A DNA stretch of 64,000 nucleotides, taken from the NCBI GenBank assembly GCA_044508265.1, contig JBIQIB010000001.1, positions 45,029 to 109,028 of the forward strand, read 5' to 3'. Below the pieces are notes generated by a model, which ran no database searches, had not been told where the DNA came from, and was given only the letters and a program-made list of their open reading frames with translations. Positions 54,201-63,118 of this stretch are shown here, piece by piece (the stretch's first letter is position 1; each line of letters begins with the position of its first letter). Origin of the DNA: JAEZDP01 sp044508265 (GTDB lineage: Bacteria; Acidobacteriota; Vicinamibacteria; Vicinamibacterales; Vicinamibacteraceae). A program made the position numbers and the translations under genes.

Positions 54201-54842
54201 CATGTTGCCGCCGTTGTTGCCCGTGTCGATGTTGGCAACGCCGTCGATGGTGACGTTGTTCGAGTTGGGCCGCATGCCGTTCACGGTGAAGCCCGCCGCG
54301 TCGCCAATCTCCGACCCGGCCGCGTTGTTCGGGACGGCACCCGGCACCAGCGTGGTGAAGTTGAACAGCTGCCTGCCGTTGTTGGCGATGTTGGTGAGCG
54401 CCGTGTTCTCGAGCGTGAACGACCGCTCACCGCTCGTGGTCTGCAGCTCGCTGACGCGACTCGAGACCGTGACTTCCTCGGTGATGTCGCCGACGGGCAG
54501 CCTGAGCGTGCCCACCGAGAGCCGGTCGTTGGCGTTCACGACCACGTTGGTCTGCTCGAACGTCTTGAAGCCCTGCAACTCCGCCTTGAGCGCGTAGGTG
54601 TCGGGCCGGACGATGGCAAAGGTGAACCGGCCCTGGTCGTCGGTCGTCTGGGTGAGCGTGGTGCCCTGCGTACGACTCGTCAGCGTGACGATGACGCCGG
54701 GCAGCACGCCGCCCTGTTCGTCCCCTACCGTTCCGGACACCGAGGCACTCGTCGTCTGGGCGACGGCCAGGTCAGCGATCCCCAGACACAGGACGAGGGA
54801 AAACGCTCCGCACACGGGCGGGAGCCTTCGTTGGAAGGACAT
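51228..54842 (-). CDS. Oar-like TonB-dependent receptor (second copy)
   Basis: 1204 residues from the ATG at 54842. The signal peptide ends at AVAQ near 30. A carboxypeptidase regulatory-like domain follows ('SASVSGTVGDEQGGVLPGVIVTLTSRTQGTTLTQTTDDQGRFTFAIVRPDTYALKAELQGFKTFEQTNVVVNAND'), then the plug ('NVTIDGVANIDTGNNGGNMATTNIDSVAEFKVLTNAYQAEYGRATGAQIQVVTKSGSRDFHGSGYWYGR') and a large barrel ending 'APRTLQLVTRVTF' with a terminal Phe. It differs from the first receptor (30.3 kb) in length and sequence, so they are paralogs with separate substrates. It lies 125 bp downstream of the CRTAC1/TPR gene on the same strand, a common SusC-like arrangement in which the partner binds a substrate. Confidence 0.93.
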   Translation of the reverse strand: MSFQRRLPPVCGAFSLVLCLGIADLAVAQTTSASVSGTVGDEQGGVLPGVIVTLTSRTQGTTLTQTTDDQGRFTFAIVRPDTYALKAELQGFKTFEQTNVVVNANDRLSVGTLRLPVGDITEEVTVSSRVSELQTTSGERSFTLENTALTNIANNGRQLFNFTTLVPGAVPNNAAGSEIGDAAGFTVNGMRPNSNNVTIDGVANIDTGNNGGNMATTNIDSVAEFKVLTNAYQAEYGRATGAQIQVVTKSGSRDFHGSGYWYGRRSDWNANSWTNKRVTPEIEKPKTSRNDAGYTIGGPVFIPGVFNENRTRLFFFFSQEHQRRTDPVSERQTRVPTALERMGDFSQSVDSSGEPFPYIRDYTTGLPCEEGDTRGCFQDGGVLGRIPADRLYGPGLAALNIFPDANLTGAGSGLNFTSQDPNSSPRREDLLRLDYQATDQWRITGRYMKTTQDLLQAYGTTWAGNGSDQLPTPVLFRNPGSNYMLSATGILNDTTSIELSWGRANNSLNYDLQLDSLRRSNAGLTNFPLLFPDAVQGDYVPYFQFRGGRTDNAGQYQTDRGPFTNENTTHDVVVNVTKVFGAHNAKAGFYFQHSYKPQSIFAAFNGTVNFENNVNNPFDTGFSYANAATGVFNSFTQANKYALPEWRYKNIEFYAQDNWRVNGKLTLDYGVRFYYLTPQWDTTLQASNFLPDQFDHANAARLFTPVCIGESPCSDGDRRGMDPSLIAAGVAPTLDNTVDGRFIGRLTPGSDRFNGAFQAGEGISEELQDGAAFKVSPRLGFVYDLTGEAETIIRGGWGIFYDRPQGNMVFDMIANAPGVLNSTLQWGRLQALTAAGGDPDPTLSLNPTAYDFQPPRVTQWNIGVQRKLMNNFMFDIAYVGSTSDNLLRQVQLNAVPRGATFLPENQDPTRAPSDTPGATALPNDLLRPYPGYGNIRMWGYDGYSNYHALQTGINRRFDDGLMFSFFYVWSKALGINNDDFAAGVPNVSEEETRRLDYSYLSTDRPHNFVTNFVYQIPNFTSSRGLGLIANDWQISGVYRWTSGRPYSIGYQIPGLGSANLTGNDGNPGARIALTCDPGRGWSGDPYQQFDTSCFAPPQPGSDGAESARYFVRTPPINNLDLSLSKVFAAPRGIRFEVRLDAFNALNKTQFTGVNATANFASLTDRTITNLPYDGSGALVRPNGFGSINGVAAPRTLQLVTRVTF

Positions 54843-54967
54843 CGAACCCCCCTCAAGCACCGCGAAGGGTGCGCAATTTGCCACGAAATGGGACGAACTC
54901 CCTTATATGAGCGTCTCTGCGGCGTGTCAAGCGGAAAAGGCGACGTGCCGACAGGGCGGCCGGCGCG

Positions 54968-57900
54968 CTAGCGCGGACGGTATTCGCGGACCAGCGCCAG
55001 GGCCGTCGGGTGTGTGGGATGGCGTTGGAGCAGGCGTTCGAGCACCCGCAGCCCGTCGGCGGTGCGTCCGCCGGCAAGGTGTACGCGCGCGAGCGTCAGG
55101 TAGGCGGCTTCGGCGTCCGGCGCGCGGGTCAGCAGTGCCTCAAGCAGCGTGACGGCCTGCTCCGCACGGCCGGTGGAGACGAGCACCACCGCCAGGTTGT
55201 TGGCCGCGTCGGCGTGCGTCGGATGGTGGCCCAGCGCCGCACGGAAGTGCCGCTCGGCGCCTTCGAGGTCGCCGCCGCGCGCCAGCAGCAGGCCGAGGTT
55301 GCTCAGCGCGTCGGCGAAGTCCGGCTGCAGTTCGAGGGCGCGTTCGTAGAGCGGCCGGGCCTCGTCAGGCCTGCCCGTCAGCAGCAGCGCGTAGCCAAGG
55401 TTGTTCAAGGCGTCCGGATACTCCGGCGTCGCGGCGAGGGCCTGCCGGAAGCGGGCGATGGCGCCGTCCAGATCGCCTTCGAGGGCGAGCAGCGCGCCGA
55501 GATCGTTGTGCGCCTCCGCCAGCGACTGATCGAGGGCGAGCGCCCGCTCGAACGCGGCACGTGCTTCTGCCGTCCGCCCCGTCCGCTCGAGCAGGGTGCC
55601 GAGCCTGTAGAGCGTCGGCGCCGCGGGGCTCGCCTGTGCGGCCAGCCGCAGCGCCTCGATGGCCGGGACGTCGAGCCCGGCCTCGAGGAGCTCGCGCCCG
55701 TACGGGAGGTAGTTGCGCGTGGCGACAGGCGCCAGGAACTGCCCGGGAAACGGCAGCGCGCGCGAGAGGCGTGTGGCAGGGGACGCGTCCAGTTGCTGTA
55801 CGTCCTGCACGATGGCGTCCACGTCGACGATCCCGCGCCAGACGCGCGCGACCTGGCCGTCAGCATCGAGCAGCAGCAGCGTGGGCAGCGGCAACGGCTG
55901 CCGGTTCATGAAGAGGTGCCGGTACAGCAGCGCCCACGACATCGCGACATCGCGCGTCGCGTACACGACGGGGACGTCGCCGCTGACGGTCGCGGGTAGC
56001 GCCGTTCCAGGCGCAGGCGCTCCGGCGTCCTGCGTCCCTTCGTTGGCAGCGCCGAGGACGAGGGCGAGCACGCCGATGCCTGCATCCGCGAGGACTGACG
56101 TGCCGGAAGCCAGCGTGGCCAGCGCCTGGCGCGACGCCTCGGACGACGCGTCCACGCACAGCACGACCGCGGGCCGGCCCTTCAGGGCGTCGAGCGTACG
56201 CACGACGCCGCGCGTGTCAGTGGTCTCGAAGGCGGGGGCCGGGAAGCGCTCGTACATCCACGACGCAGACGGCACGGACGACGCGGAAGACATGACTGCC
56301 TTCCTCTCGGCCGAACCTGTGCCGTGTCGCACCATCGGCGCGCCTTTCAGCGTGCCGCCCTCGGTGAGGGCATACCGCGAGTCGAGCGCGACGTCGGTGA
56401 ACTCCTGCCGCGCTCCCGACGGCCACTCGACAGTCAGTCTTCGCACCTGCGTGCTGTCGCCGAGCCCGAACACGAGCTCGCGTGAGTGCTGCGACAGGAA
56501 GCCCGACCCTGCCTGTACGAGCTTCGTGCTCTGCAGCGTGTCCGTCTCGACGCGCACGCGTGCGCCGACAGCGTCGCGGTTGCTGCGGCCTGCGCCCGTG
56601 AGCCGCAGCGAGATCGCCGCGCGCGGCGGATGGTCGTTGCGGAAGATGCGCAGCTGCGGCGCCTGACGTGCCGCCATCACGGCAAGGTCGGGATCGCCAT
56701 CGGCGTCGACGTCCAGCACCGCAAACGAGCGGCCGTCCTGCTCCAGGTCGAGTCCCGTGGCGCCCGACACGTCGTCGAACGCGCCCGCGCAGTCGTTGCG
56801 CAGCAGGACGTTGCGCTGGCGGCCGGCGATCGACCCGTGCACCAGACGCAGGTTGATGGCGCGCCAGGCATCGTCGTAGGGCGTGCCCTTCGCGCGCGCG
56901 AGCGGCGAGCGTGCGACGACCTGCCGCCAGAAGAAGCCCTCCAGATCGGGGTCGCCGCCGTCACGCGTCAGCATGCCGTTGACGACGTAGAGGTCCTGGC
57001 ACCCGTCGCTGTCGATGTCGATGGCGTCGGAGGCCCAGGCCCATCGGCCCATCGCGGCGCCCGCCGCCAGCGTCTGATCCTCGAACGTGCCGTCGCCCCG
57101 GTTGCGCAACAGCGCGTTGCCGCGCGCGTGGCGGCGGTACAGCGCGCGCATGTCCTCCGGCGCATCGGGCATGAACGCCGGCGACGCGGTCACGCGCTGG
57201 CCGCTCGCCGTCCACATGTTGCCCGTGTAGATGTCGAGGCGGCCGTCGTTGTCGTAATCGAGGAACGTCGCGCTCATGCCGGCGCCGTGATCGAGGACTC
57301 CGGCGGCCTCGGCGACGTCTTCGAACCGCACGTGTCCGTGCTGCGGCCCGAGGTTGCGGTACAGGTTCTTCGTGCCGAAGTCGTTGGCGACCAGCAGGTC
57401 GGGCCAGCCGTCTTCGTCGTAGTCGGCCCACGCCGCCGCGAAGTGGTAGCGGTCGTTGCCGGCCGCGTCGAGGCCGGTCTCACGCGTGACGTCCACGAAG
57501 CGCTTCCCCCCGTCGTTGCGGAAGAGCACGCCGGGCGGGCCGTTGCGCGCGTCGTGGTACGGCGCGGGCGTGCCGGCCTTGTCGTCGCCGGCGCCGAAGA
57601 AGTACGAGTACACGCACAGGTACACGTCGAGGAACCCGTCGCGGTCGAAGTCGGCGAGCGTCGCGCCGGTGAGGACGCCCTGCAGCGGCCGTGCGAACAC
57701 GAACGCGTCGGGGACGTGCGTGAACTGCCCCGTGCCGTCGTTGACGAGCAGCATCGGCTGCAGGCTGCCCGCCAGCACCAGATCCTGATCGCCGTCGTTG
57801 TCCACGTCGGCGAAAATCGCCTGGGCAGTGTCGTCGAGGAGGCCCGTTCCCGACCGCTCCGTCACGTCCTCGAACGTGCCGTCGCCGCGCGCGCGGTACA

Positions 57901-58699
57901 GGCGGTTCGGCAGGCCCGACGGCTGCGCGACGTAGAGGTCGTCGAGACCGTCGCCGTCGGCATCGCCGGCCGAGACGCCGTGATGGCCATTCGAGTCGCG
58001 TGTGAGGACGCCGTCGATCGCCGCCATCCACTCGTCGAGCGGCGTCGTCAGCTGCGACTGGAACGAGGCCACGCCGGCAAACGCCGTCGCCGTGACGTCC
58101 GTGAAGAGCCGCGCGGCGGACCTGCTGCTCGTGAGCGACGTCCGCTCCCAGCGTGACGCACGCCACGGGGCGTCGGCCTCGCGCTGCCAGTCGATCCGCC
58201 ATGTGCCGACGTGCTGCACGCGCGCACCGCCGCGTGCCTCGCCGACGATGTCGTACCGGACGTCCGTGCGGACGCCGTCGTCCAGAGGCTCGATGGCGGT
58301 GACGAGGAACTCCGTCACGACGACGCGTTCAATGCTGGTTACCAGTTGCACGAGGCTCTCGAGAAAGGCACCCCTGTCGAGCGACGGCGGATCGTCGGGC
58401 GCGGGCACATGTCGGATGTGGAGTGGCGTGGCGCCCGGTGTGCCAGCTCCCGGCGCTGCAGCGTCGGGGGCTGCCGTCGGTGTGCCGCGGAAGCCCGGCG
58501 AGAAGACGTCCGCCGGTGCCTGGGCAGTTGCGGCGCCGTCCCGCAGCCAGCGACCGACGACCTGCAGGCGTGCCTCGATGAGTGCCGCGTCGCGTTCGAG
58601 AGGGAAGGCGTCCTCGCCAGGCTCGACATGGCGGAGGAACGGCTGGAGAGCCTCCGGTTCCGGCAGGACCGGCCGGTAGACGTCGCGTGCGGGTCGGGA
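54968..58699 (-). CDS. CRTAC1/ASPIC-UnbV protein with thioredoxin-like and TPR regions (5' end in gap)
   Basis: About 1243 codons are visible; the start is lost in the gap. In order: a helical N-terminal part; FG-GAP/VCBS calcium-binding propeller repeats ('GDADGDGLDDLYVAQPSG', 'FADVDNDGDQDLVLAGS', 'DFDRDGFLDVYLCVYSYFFGAGDD', 'WADYDEDGWPDLLVANDFGTKNLYRNLG', 'DYDNDGRLDIYTGNMW'); the ASPIC/UnbV domain ('VGARVRVETDTLQSTKLVQAGSGFLSQHSRELVFGLGDSTQVRRLTVEWPSG'); a thioredoxin/redoxin-like stretch ('FPAPAFETTDTRGVVRTLDALKGRPAVVLCVDASSEASRQALATL') lacking a CxxC; then about seven TPR units ('AEAHNDLGALLALEGDLDGAIARFRQALAATPEYPDALNNLGYALLLTGRPDEA'). Likely secreted or outer-membrane associated. The function is unknown. 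Confidence 0.88.
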   Translation of the reverse strand, partial: SRPARDVYRPVLPEPEALQPFLRHVEPGEDAFPLERDAALIEARLQVVGRWLRDGAATAQAPADVFSPGFRGTPTAAPDAAAPGAGTPGATPLHIRHVPAPDDPPSLDRGAFLESLVQLVTSIERVVVTEFLVTAIEPLDDGVRTDVRYDIVGEARGGARVQHVGTWRIDWQREADAPWRASRWERTSLTSSRSAARLFTDVTATAFAGVASFQSQLTTPLDEWMAAIDGVLTRDSNGHHGVSAGDADGDGLDDLYVAQPSGLPNRLYRARGDGTFEDVTERSGTGLLDDTAQAIFADVDNDGDQDLVLAGSLQPMLLVNDGTGQFTHVPDAFVFARPLQGVLTGATLADFDRDGFLDVYLCVYSYFFGAGDDKAGTPAPYHDARNGPPGVLFRNDGGKRFVDVTRETGLDAAGNDRYHFAAAWADYDEDGWPDLLVANDFGTKNLYRNLGPQHGHVRFEDVAEAAGVLDHGAGMSATFLDYDNDGRLDIYTGNMWTASGQRVTASPAFMPDAPEDMRALYRRHARGNALLRNRGDGTFEDQTLAAGAAMGRWAWASDAIDIDSDGCQDLYVVNGMLTRDGGDPDLEGFFWRQVVARSPLARAKGTPYDDAWRAINLRLVHGSIAGRQRNVLLRNDCAGAFDDVSGATGLDLEQDGRSFAVLDVDADGDPDLAVMAARQAPQLRIFRNDHPPRAAISLRLTGAGRSNRDAVGARVRVETDTLQSTKLVQAGSGFLSQHSRELVFGLGDSTQVRRLTVEWPSGARQEFTDVALDSRYALTEGGTLKGAPMVRHGTGSAERKAVMSSASSVPSASWMYERFPAPAFETTDTRGVVRTLDALKGRPAVVLCVDASSEASRQALATLASGTSVLADAGIGVLALVLGAANEGTQDAGAPAPGTALPATVSGDVPVVYATRDVAMSWALLYRHLFMNRQPLPLPTLLLLDADGQVARVWRGIVDVDAIVQDVQQLDASPATRLSRALPFPGQFLAPVATRNYLPYGRELLEAGLDVPAIEALRLAAQASPAAPTLYRLGTLLERTGRTAEARAAFERALALDQSLAEAHNDLGALLALEGDLDGAIARFRQALAATPEYPDALNNLGYALLLTGRPDEARPLYERALELQPDFADALSNLGLLLARGGDLEGAERHFRAALGHHPTHADAANNLAVVLVSTGRAEQAVTLLEALLTRAPDAEAAYLTLARVHLAGGRTADGLRVLERLLQRHPTHPTALALVREYRPR

Positions 58700-58799
58700 N
58701 NNNNNNNNNNNNNNNNNNNNNNNNNNNNNNNNNNNNNNNNNNNNNNNNNNNNNNNNNNNNNNNNNNNNNNNNNNNNNNNNNNNNNNNNNNNNNNNNNNN
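58700..58799. other. Assembly gap (100 N) between two CRTAC1-type genes
   Basis: The flanks are not duplicated, so real sequence is missing. It hides the 3' end of the upstream gene and the 5' end of the next one. The frames on the two sides differ, which fits two genes rather than one fusion. Confidence 0.75.
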
Positions 58800-61125
58800 C
58801 CGCGACGCGGGCTTCCGGTGTGAGGGTCAGCTCGTGCAGGCGATCCACGGGGAGGTCGTTCCAGCGCCACCGCGCGCCGCCCGGCATGCGGACCGCCACC
58901 GTGGCCGATCGCGCGTCCGCCCCGAGGCCGAAGAACGCGCGGAGATCGCTCTGCGAGAGATAGCTGCCGCCGGATCTGACCTCGCGCACCTGCGTGCGGC
59001 CCTGCGCCTCGACCTCGATGCGTGCGCCGATGGCGAACCGGTTGCCCGCAGGCATCGCGAGCTGCACGCCCAGCCACCGGTGACCTGTCTGCTGCCGGTT
59101 CTCGAGGAGCGTCGGCACGTCGTCCATGTTGCTGACCACGACGTCGAGGTCGCCGTCGTTGTCGAGATCGCCCACCGCGAGGCCCCGGCTCACCTTCTGC
59201 ACCTGCAGGCCCGCGCCTGCCGTGTCGGACACGTCCACGAACGCGCGGCCGCCGTCGTTCAGCAGGAACTGGTTCTTCTGCGCGAACGACTCGCCGAGGG
59301 CGGGGAAGTCGTCCACGTCGGCGAAGATGTGTCCGTTGGCAATGAACAGATCGAGGCGGCCGTCGAGGTCGGCGTCGAGGAAGACCGCGCCCCAGCCCAT
59401 GCGGACGAACGTCGGCGCGGCAAGGCCCAGCGTCACGGCGGCGTCCTCGAACAGGCCGTCGCCCAGGTTGCGATAGATCGTGTTCCGGTCGTGGGCGAAC
59501 GCCGTGAGGACGATGTCCAGGCGGCCGTCGCCGTCGACGTCGCCGGCATCGGCGCCCATGCCGGCCTGGGCACGGGCCTCGCCGTTGACCGCGACACCGG
59601 CCAGCAGGCCGACGCTCTCGAAGTGCCCGCGTCCCAGGTTGCGGTACAGGAAGTTCGGCGTGGAGTCGTTGGCCACGAACAGGTCCACCTGCGCGTCGTC
59701 GTCGAAGTCGGCCGTGACGACGGCGAAGCCGTAGCCTCCGGCGGCGTCCTCGAGGCCGCGCGCCGCGGTGGCGTCGCGGAAGCGGCCGTTGCCGACGTTC
59801 TCGAAGAACAGATCCGATTCGCCGGGCAGGCCAGCCGGTCCCACCATGATGCGCGGACCGTCGCGCCAGATGAGCGTGCGCCGGGCGCGCACGAGCTCCT
59901 CCCACGTCGTGCGGACGTAACGGGCGACGTACAGGTCGAGGTCGCCGTCGGCGTCCGCGTCGAGAAACGCGCAGCCCGTGCTCCAGCCATCCGCGGCGAT
60001 CCCTGCGTACGACGTCGCGTCCTCGAACGAGCCGTCGCCGGTGTTGCGGAACAGGACGTCCGGCCCCCAGTTGGTCACGTAGAGGTCGAGGAGGCCATCG
60101 CCGTCCACGTCGCCGACGCAGGCGCCGTTGCCCCAGGCGGCCAGGTCCACGCCCGCGCGAGACGAGACGTCTTCAAAACGCCAGCCTCCAAGGTTCCTGT
60201 AGAGCGCATTGCGGTGCGGCAGGCGTTCGCGGGCCGGCGAGAGTTGCGGCGCCGTGACGAGGTAGATGTCGAGCCACCCGTCGTTGTCGTAGTCGAAGAG
60301 GGCGACGCCGGTCCCGGCCGACTCGAGGATGTGGTCCTTGGTCGGACCTCCTGCCCACGTGCGGGTGGGCAGCGTCGCGGCTTCCTCGAACTGCACCGGC
60401 GAGGTCGTCACGGGGGACGTCGCCGCGGGAGACGCCGGGGCTGGGCCCATCGCCGAGGCATGGCCGCCGGTGACGGGCTCGCGCGTCGCGCGTGTCTGGC
60501 TGAAGCTGCCCTGCAGCGTGAGCCCGAGGGTCGTGTCGTCGGCGAGCGCGCGCGCGACACGTGCGAGCAGGTCATCCAGCGTCCGTGCGTCGAGGCCGGC
60601 CTCGGCACGTGCCGCATCCAGCGCGCCAGGCGTCGCGTCGAGGGGCAGTCGCTCGAGCAGCGTGGTGAGTCTGGTGCCGGCGGTGGCCAGCGCGGTGCGG
60701 AGGTCGGGCGGCAGTGCTGGAGCGTCCGACATATCCGGCGTGTCGCGGCGGGCGGCGAGCGCGATGAGCGCCCGCGCGGTCTCTGCGAGGGCCTCCCGCC
60801 TGTTCGCGCCGGACGCCGTCGCGTCGTTGCTTCGCCGCGCGGCGGCGACGGCCTGTTCGTGGAGGGCGCGCAGCCGGGCGCGCGCGCCGGCATCCGCCGT
60901 TGCGAGAGCCGCGGGCGTCTCCGGCGGAGGTGCGGGCTGCTGCACGCGCGGCGCCGCCAGCGCGTCCGCCGCCGGCCGACCCGACGGCGTGGCGACGAGG
61001 CCCACGGCGGCCACGAGCGACGCCCCGAGCGTCGCCGCACGCACGATCGTTCGTCCACCCGGGCCGCAGAGTGCCGACGCGGCCCGCGCGTTCCAGATTG
61101 TCACTGCGCGACCATTCTGGCCCAT
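58800..61125 (-). CDS. CRTAC1-type FG-GAP/ASPIC-UnbV protein (3' end in gap)
   Basis: About 775 codons from the ATG at 61125. A hydrophobic N-terminal segment ('TIVRAATLGASLVAAVGLVATPSG', about 18-42) suggests export. An Ala-rich helical region (about 55-200) is followed by FG-GAP/VCBS repeats: 'DYDNDGWLDIYLVTAPQ', 'GDVDGDGLLDLYVTNWGPDVLFRNTGDGSFEDATSYAGIAADGWSTGCAFLDADADGDLDLYVARYVRTTWEEL', 'GDVDGDGRLDIVLTAF', 'GDLDNDGDLDVVVSNMDDVPTLLENRQQTGHRWLGVQLAMP'. The ASPIC/UnbV domain follows ('IGARIEVEAQGRTQVREVRSGGSYLSQSDLRAFFGLGADARSATVAVRMPGG'). The visible end 'DRLHELTLTPEARVA' is close to the usual end of that domain. It diverges from the ROK regulator with only 26 bp between starts. Confidence 0.88.
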
Positions 61126-61151
61126 AATCCCGGGCACGCGGACGTCGCGCC

Positions 61152-62360
61152 ATGCGCCGTATCAGCCCCACCGCCTTCCGGATTGCACGTCGAGGTACCT
61201 CGCGCGAGATCAACAGGCAGATCGCCCTGAACCTCGTACGCACGCGCGAGCCCATCTCCCGGGCGGAGCTCGCCCGCCTGATGGGCGTCCGCCGAGGCGC
61301 CATCACCCGGATCGTGCAGGACCTCATCGACGCCGGCCAGATCTTCGAAGGCGCCAAGGGCGACAGCAAGCGCGGCCGCAAGCCGCAGCACCTGTACATC
61401 GAGACGCGGCAGCGCTGCGCCGTGGCCGTGGACATCAGCGCGAGCCGCACGCTCGTGCAGGTCACCGATCCCCTGGGCCGTCCGCTGCTCGACATCGAGG
61501 AACTGCCACGGTTGTCACAGGCCGATGTCGTCCCGCAGCTGGCCGACCACATCACGCGGCTGCTCGGCAGCCATCCGGAAGTGGGGCAGTGCCTCGGCAT
61601 CGGCGTCGCCGTCGCCGGCCTCGTCGACATCGAGAGCGGACGGCTGCGCCTGGCGCCGACGCTCGGGTGGAAGAACGTCGACGTCCGCGAGCCGCTGCAG
61701 GAGGCGACGGGCCTTCCCGTCGTCGTCGAGAACTCGGTCAAGGCGTGCGTGCTCGCGCAGGTGTGGGCGGTGCGAGGCGACGCCGACGTGGAGGGCCTGG
61801 TGGCCTTCGTCAACGCGTCGGATGGCGTCGGCGTGGGCCTGGCGTTGAACGGGCAGCTGCTGCGGGGGGCACGCAACGGTGCAGGCGAGTTCGGCCACGT
61901 GCCGCTCAGCATGGACGGCCCGCGGTGTGCCTGCGGGCAGCAGGGCTGCTGGGAGGCGTACGTCTCGGTATCGGCAACCGTCGCGCGCTATCTCGGTGCC
62001 GATCCTTCGTGGCGCGACGACCGCGACGCCCGTCTCACGGTGCCGGCGATCGTCGAGCGCGCGCAGGCGGGCGAGACGCGCGCCATCGAGACGCTGCGCG
62101 AGACCGGCCTCTACCTCGGGCGCGGGCTTGCGACGATCGTCAAGGCGGTGGAGCCCGCGCGGCTCTACATGAGCGGCGAGATCACGCAGGGGTGGGGCCT
62201 GGTGCTGCCCGCCGTGCAGGAGGCGATGCGCGCCTGTGCGCTGGTGCCCGATGCCGGTGCGTGCGAGATCGTCGTCGTGCCGCTCGGCGAGCATCCGCGT
62301 CTGCGCGGCGCGGCGGCGCTGGTGACGAGTCCCGCGTTTGCGGCGCCCGTCGTCGCGTGA
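61152..62360 (+). CDS. ROK-family transcriptional regulator (NagC/XylR-like)
   Basis: 402 residues. An N-terminal winged helix-turn-helix ('SREINRQIALNLVRTREPISRAELARLMGVRRGAITRIVQDLIDAGQIFEGAKGDSKRGRKPQHLYI') is joined to an actin-like sugar kinase fold ('CLGIGVAVAGLVDIESGRLRLAPTLGWKNVDVREPLQEATGLPVVVENSVKACVLAQVW', 'DGVGVGLALNGQLLRGARNGAGEFGHVPL'). The zinc motif is 'GPRCACGQQGCWEAYVS'. In this family sugar binding releases DNA. Its start lies 26 bp from the start of a CRTAC1-type gene on the opposite strand, so it probably controls that gene cluster and itself from a shared operator. The inducer is unknown. Confidence 0.92.
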   Translation: MRRISPTAFRIARRGTSREINRQIALNLVRTREPISRAELARLMGVRRGAITRIVQDLIDAGQIFEGAKGDSKRGRKPQHLYIETRQRCAVAVDISASRTLVQVTDPLGRPLLDIEELPRLSQADVVPQLADHITRLLGSHPEVGQCLGIGVAVAGLVDIESGRLRLAPTLGWKNVDVREPLQEATGLPVVVENSVKACVLAQVWAVRGDADVEGLVAFVNASDGVGVGLALNGQLLRGARNGAGEFGHVPLSMDGPRCACGQQGCWEAYVSVSATVARYLGADPSWRDDRDARLTVPAIVERAQAGETRAIETLRETGLYLGRGLATIVKAVEPARLYMSGEITQGWGLVLPAVQEAMRACALVPDAGACEIVVVPLGEHPRLRGAAALVTSPAFAAPVVA

Positions 62361-62394
62361 GGTACGCCAGGGTGTGACGTGCGCGTGCCGCGGA

Positions 62395-63009
62395 TCAGCG
62401 CTGGCGCTGGCGCTGGGGCACGATCGTCTCGCCGCGCTCGAGCATCGCGACGAGCGACGCGATCTTCCTGGCGCGGCCGGCGGCCGTCTTCATGCTGTTC
62501 GTGCGGAAGGCCAGCGCGAAGAGATTCTGGCGCGACAGCGTGCGGAAGGTTGCGAGCGCCGCAGGGACGGCCTCAATCGCGGCACGCAGGTCGTCCGGGA
62601 TGGACTCGGCCGACGCGGTGCGTATCGGCGCGTACGCAGCGTCCCACCGGCCATCGGCCCTGGCGGCGTCCACCTGTCGCAATCCCGCTGGCGTCATGCG
62701 GCCTGCCGCGATCAGGCGCGCCACGTGCTCGCGGTTGACCTGACTCCAGAGGCTCTTCGGCCGGCGCGGCGTGTAACGCTGCAGGAACGACTCGGCGTCG
62801 AGCGACTTGCGAATCCCGTCGATCCAGCCCCAGCACAACGCGACGTCCAGGGCCTGCTGCGTGGTCACGCTGGCGATGCCGGACCCCTTCTTGTAGACGC
62901 GCAGCCACAGCTCCTGCGCGCTGTCGTGATGGCGGCGCAGCCACCGCTCGAGGGCGGCCTCGTCCTTGAAGCTCTTGATGGCGTTCGGGTCAGGGACGAC
63001 TGGCGGCAT
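62395..63009 (-). CDS. YdeI/OmpD-associated family protein
   Basis: 204 residues. 'FKDEAALERWLRRHHDSAQELWLRVYKKGSGIASVTTQQALDVALCWGWIDGIRKSLDAESFLQRYTPRRPKSLWSQVNREHVARLIAAGRMTPAGLRQVDAARADGRWDAAYAP' is the full YdeI (bacteriocin-protection, OmdA) domain. A helical C-terminus follows ('AALATFRTLSRQNLFALAFRTNSMKTAAGRARKIASLVAMLERGE'). In Salmonella the homolog aids resistance to cationic peptides and polymyxin; elsewhere its job is unclear. Cytoplasmic. It converges on the ROK gene and lies 109 bp from the SDR gene, both on the minus strand. Confidence 0.9.
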   Translation of the reverse strand: MPPVVPDPNAIKSFKDEAALERWLRRHHDSAQELWLRVYKKGSGIASVTTQQALDVALCWGWIDGIRKSLDAESFLQRYTPRRPKSLWSQVNREHVARLIAAGRMTPAGLRQVDAARADGRWDAAYAPIRTASAESIPDDLRAAIEAVPAALATFRTLSRQNLFALAFRTNSMKTAAGRARKIASLVAMLERGETIVPQRQRQR

Positions 63010-63118
63010 GTGGCGGAGTGATGGTCAGGGCGGCGGTGTGGCGATCGGCTGGTGCGACGTCGTCGCGATCAGGTGGGGAGCGCGGTGCGGCGCATCGCCC
63101 GGGGGGTCGGACGTCAGG

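Noticed and set aside
51825..54971. A 1048-codon plus-strand frame opposite the second TonB receptor
   Set aside because: Its composition (Arg, Val and Ala rich) is that of a reversed coding strand. The minus-strand receptor is complete and matches its family throughout.
54968..61125. A single giant CRTAC1 fusion gene across the gap at 58700
   Set aside because: Each side has its own full set of FG-GAP repeats and its own ASPIC/UnbV domain, and the frames differ across the gap.
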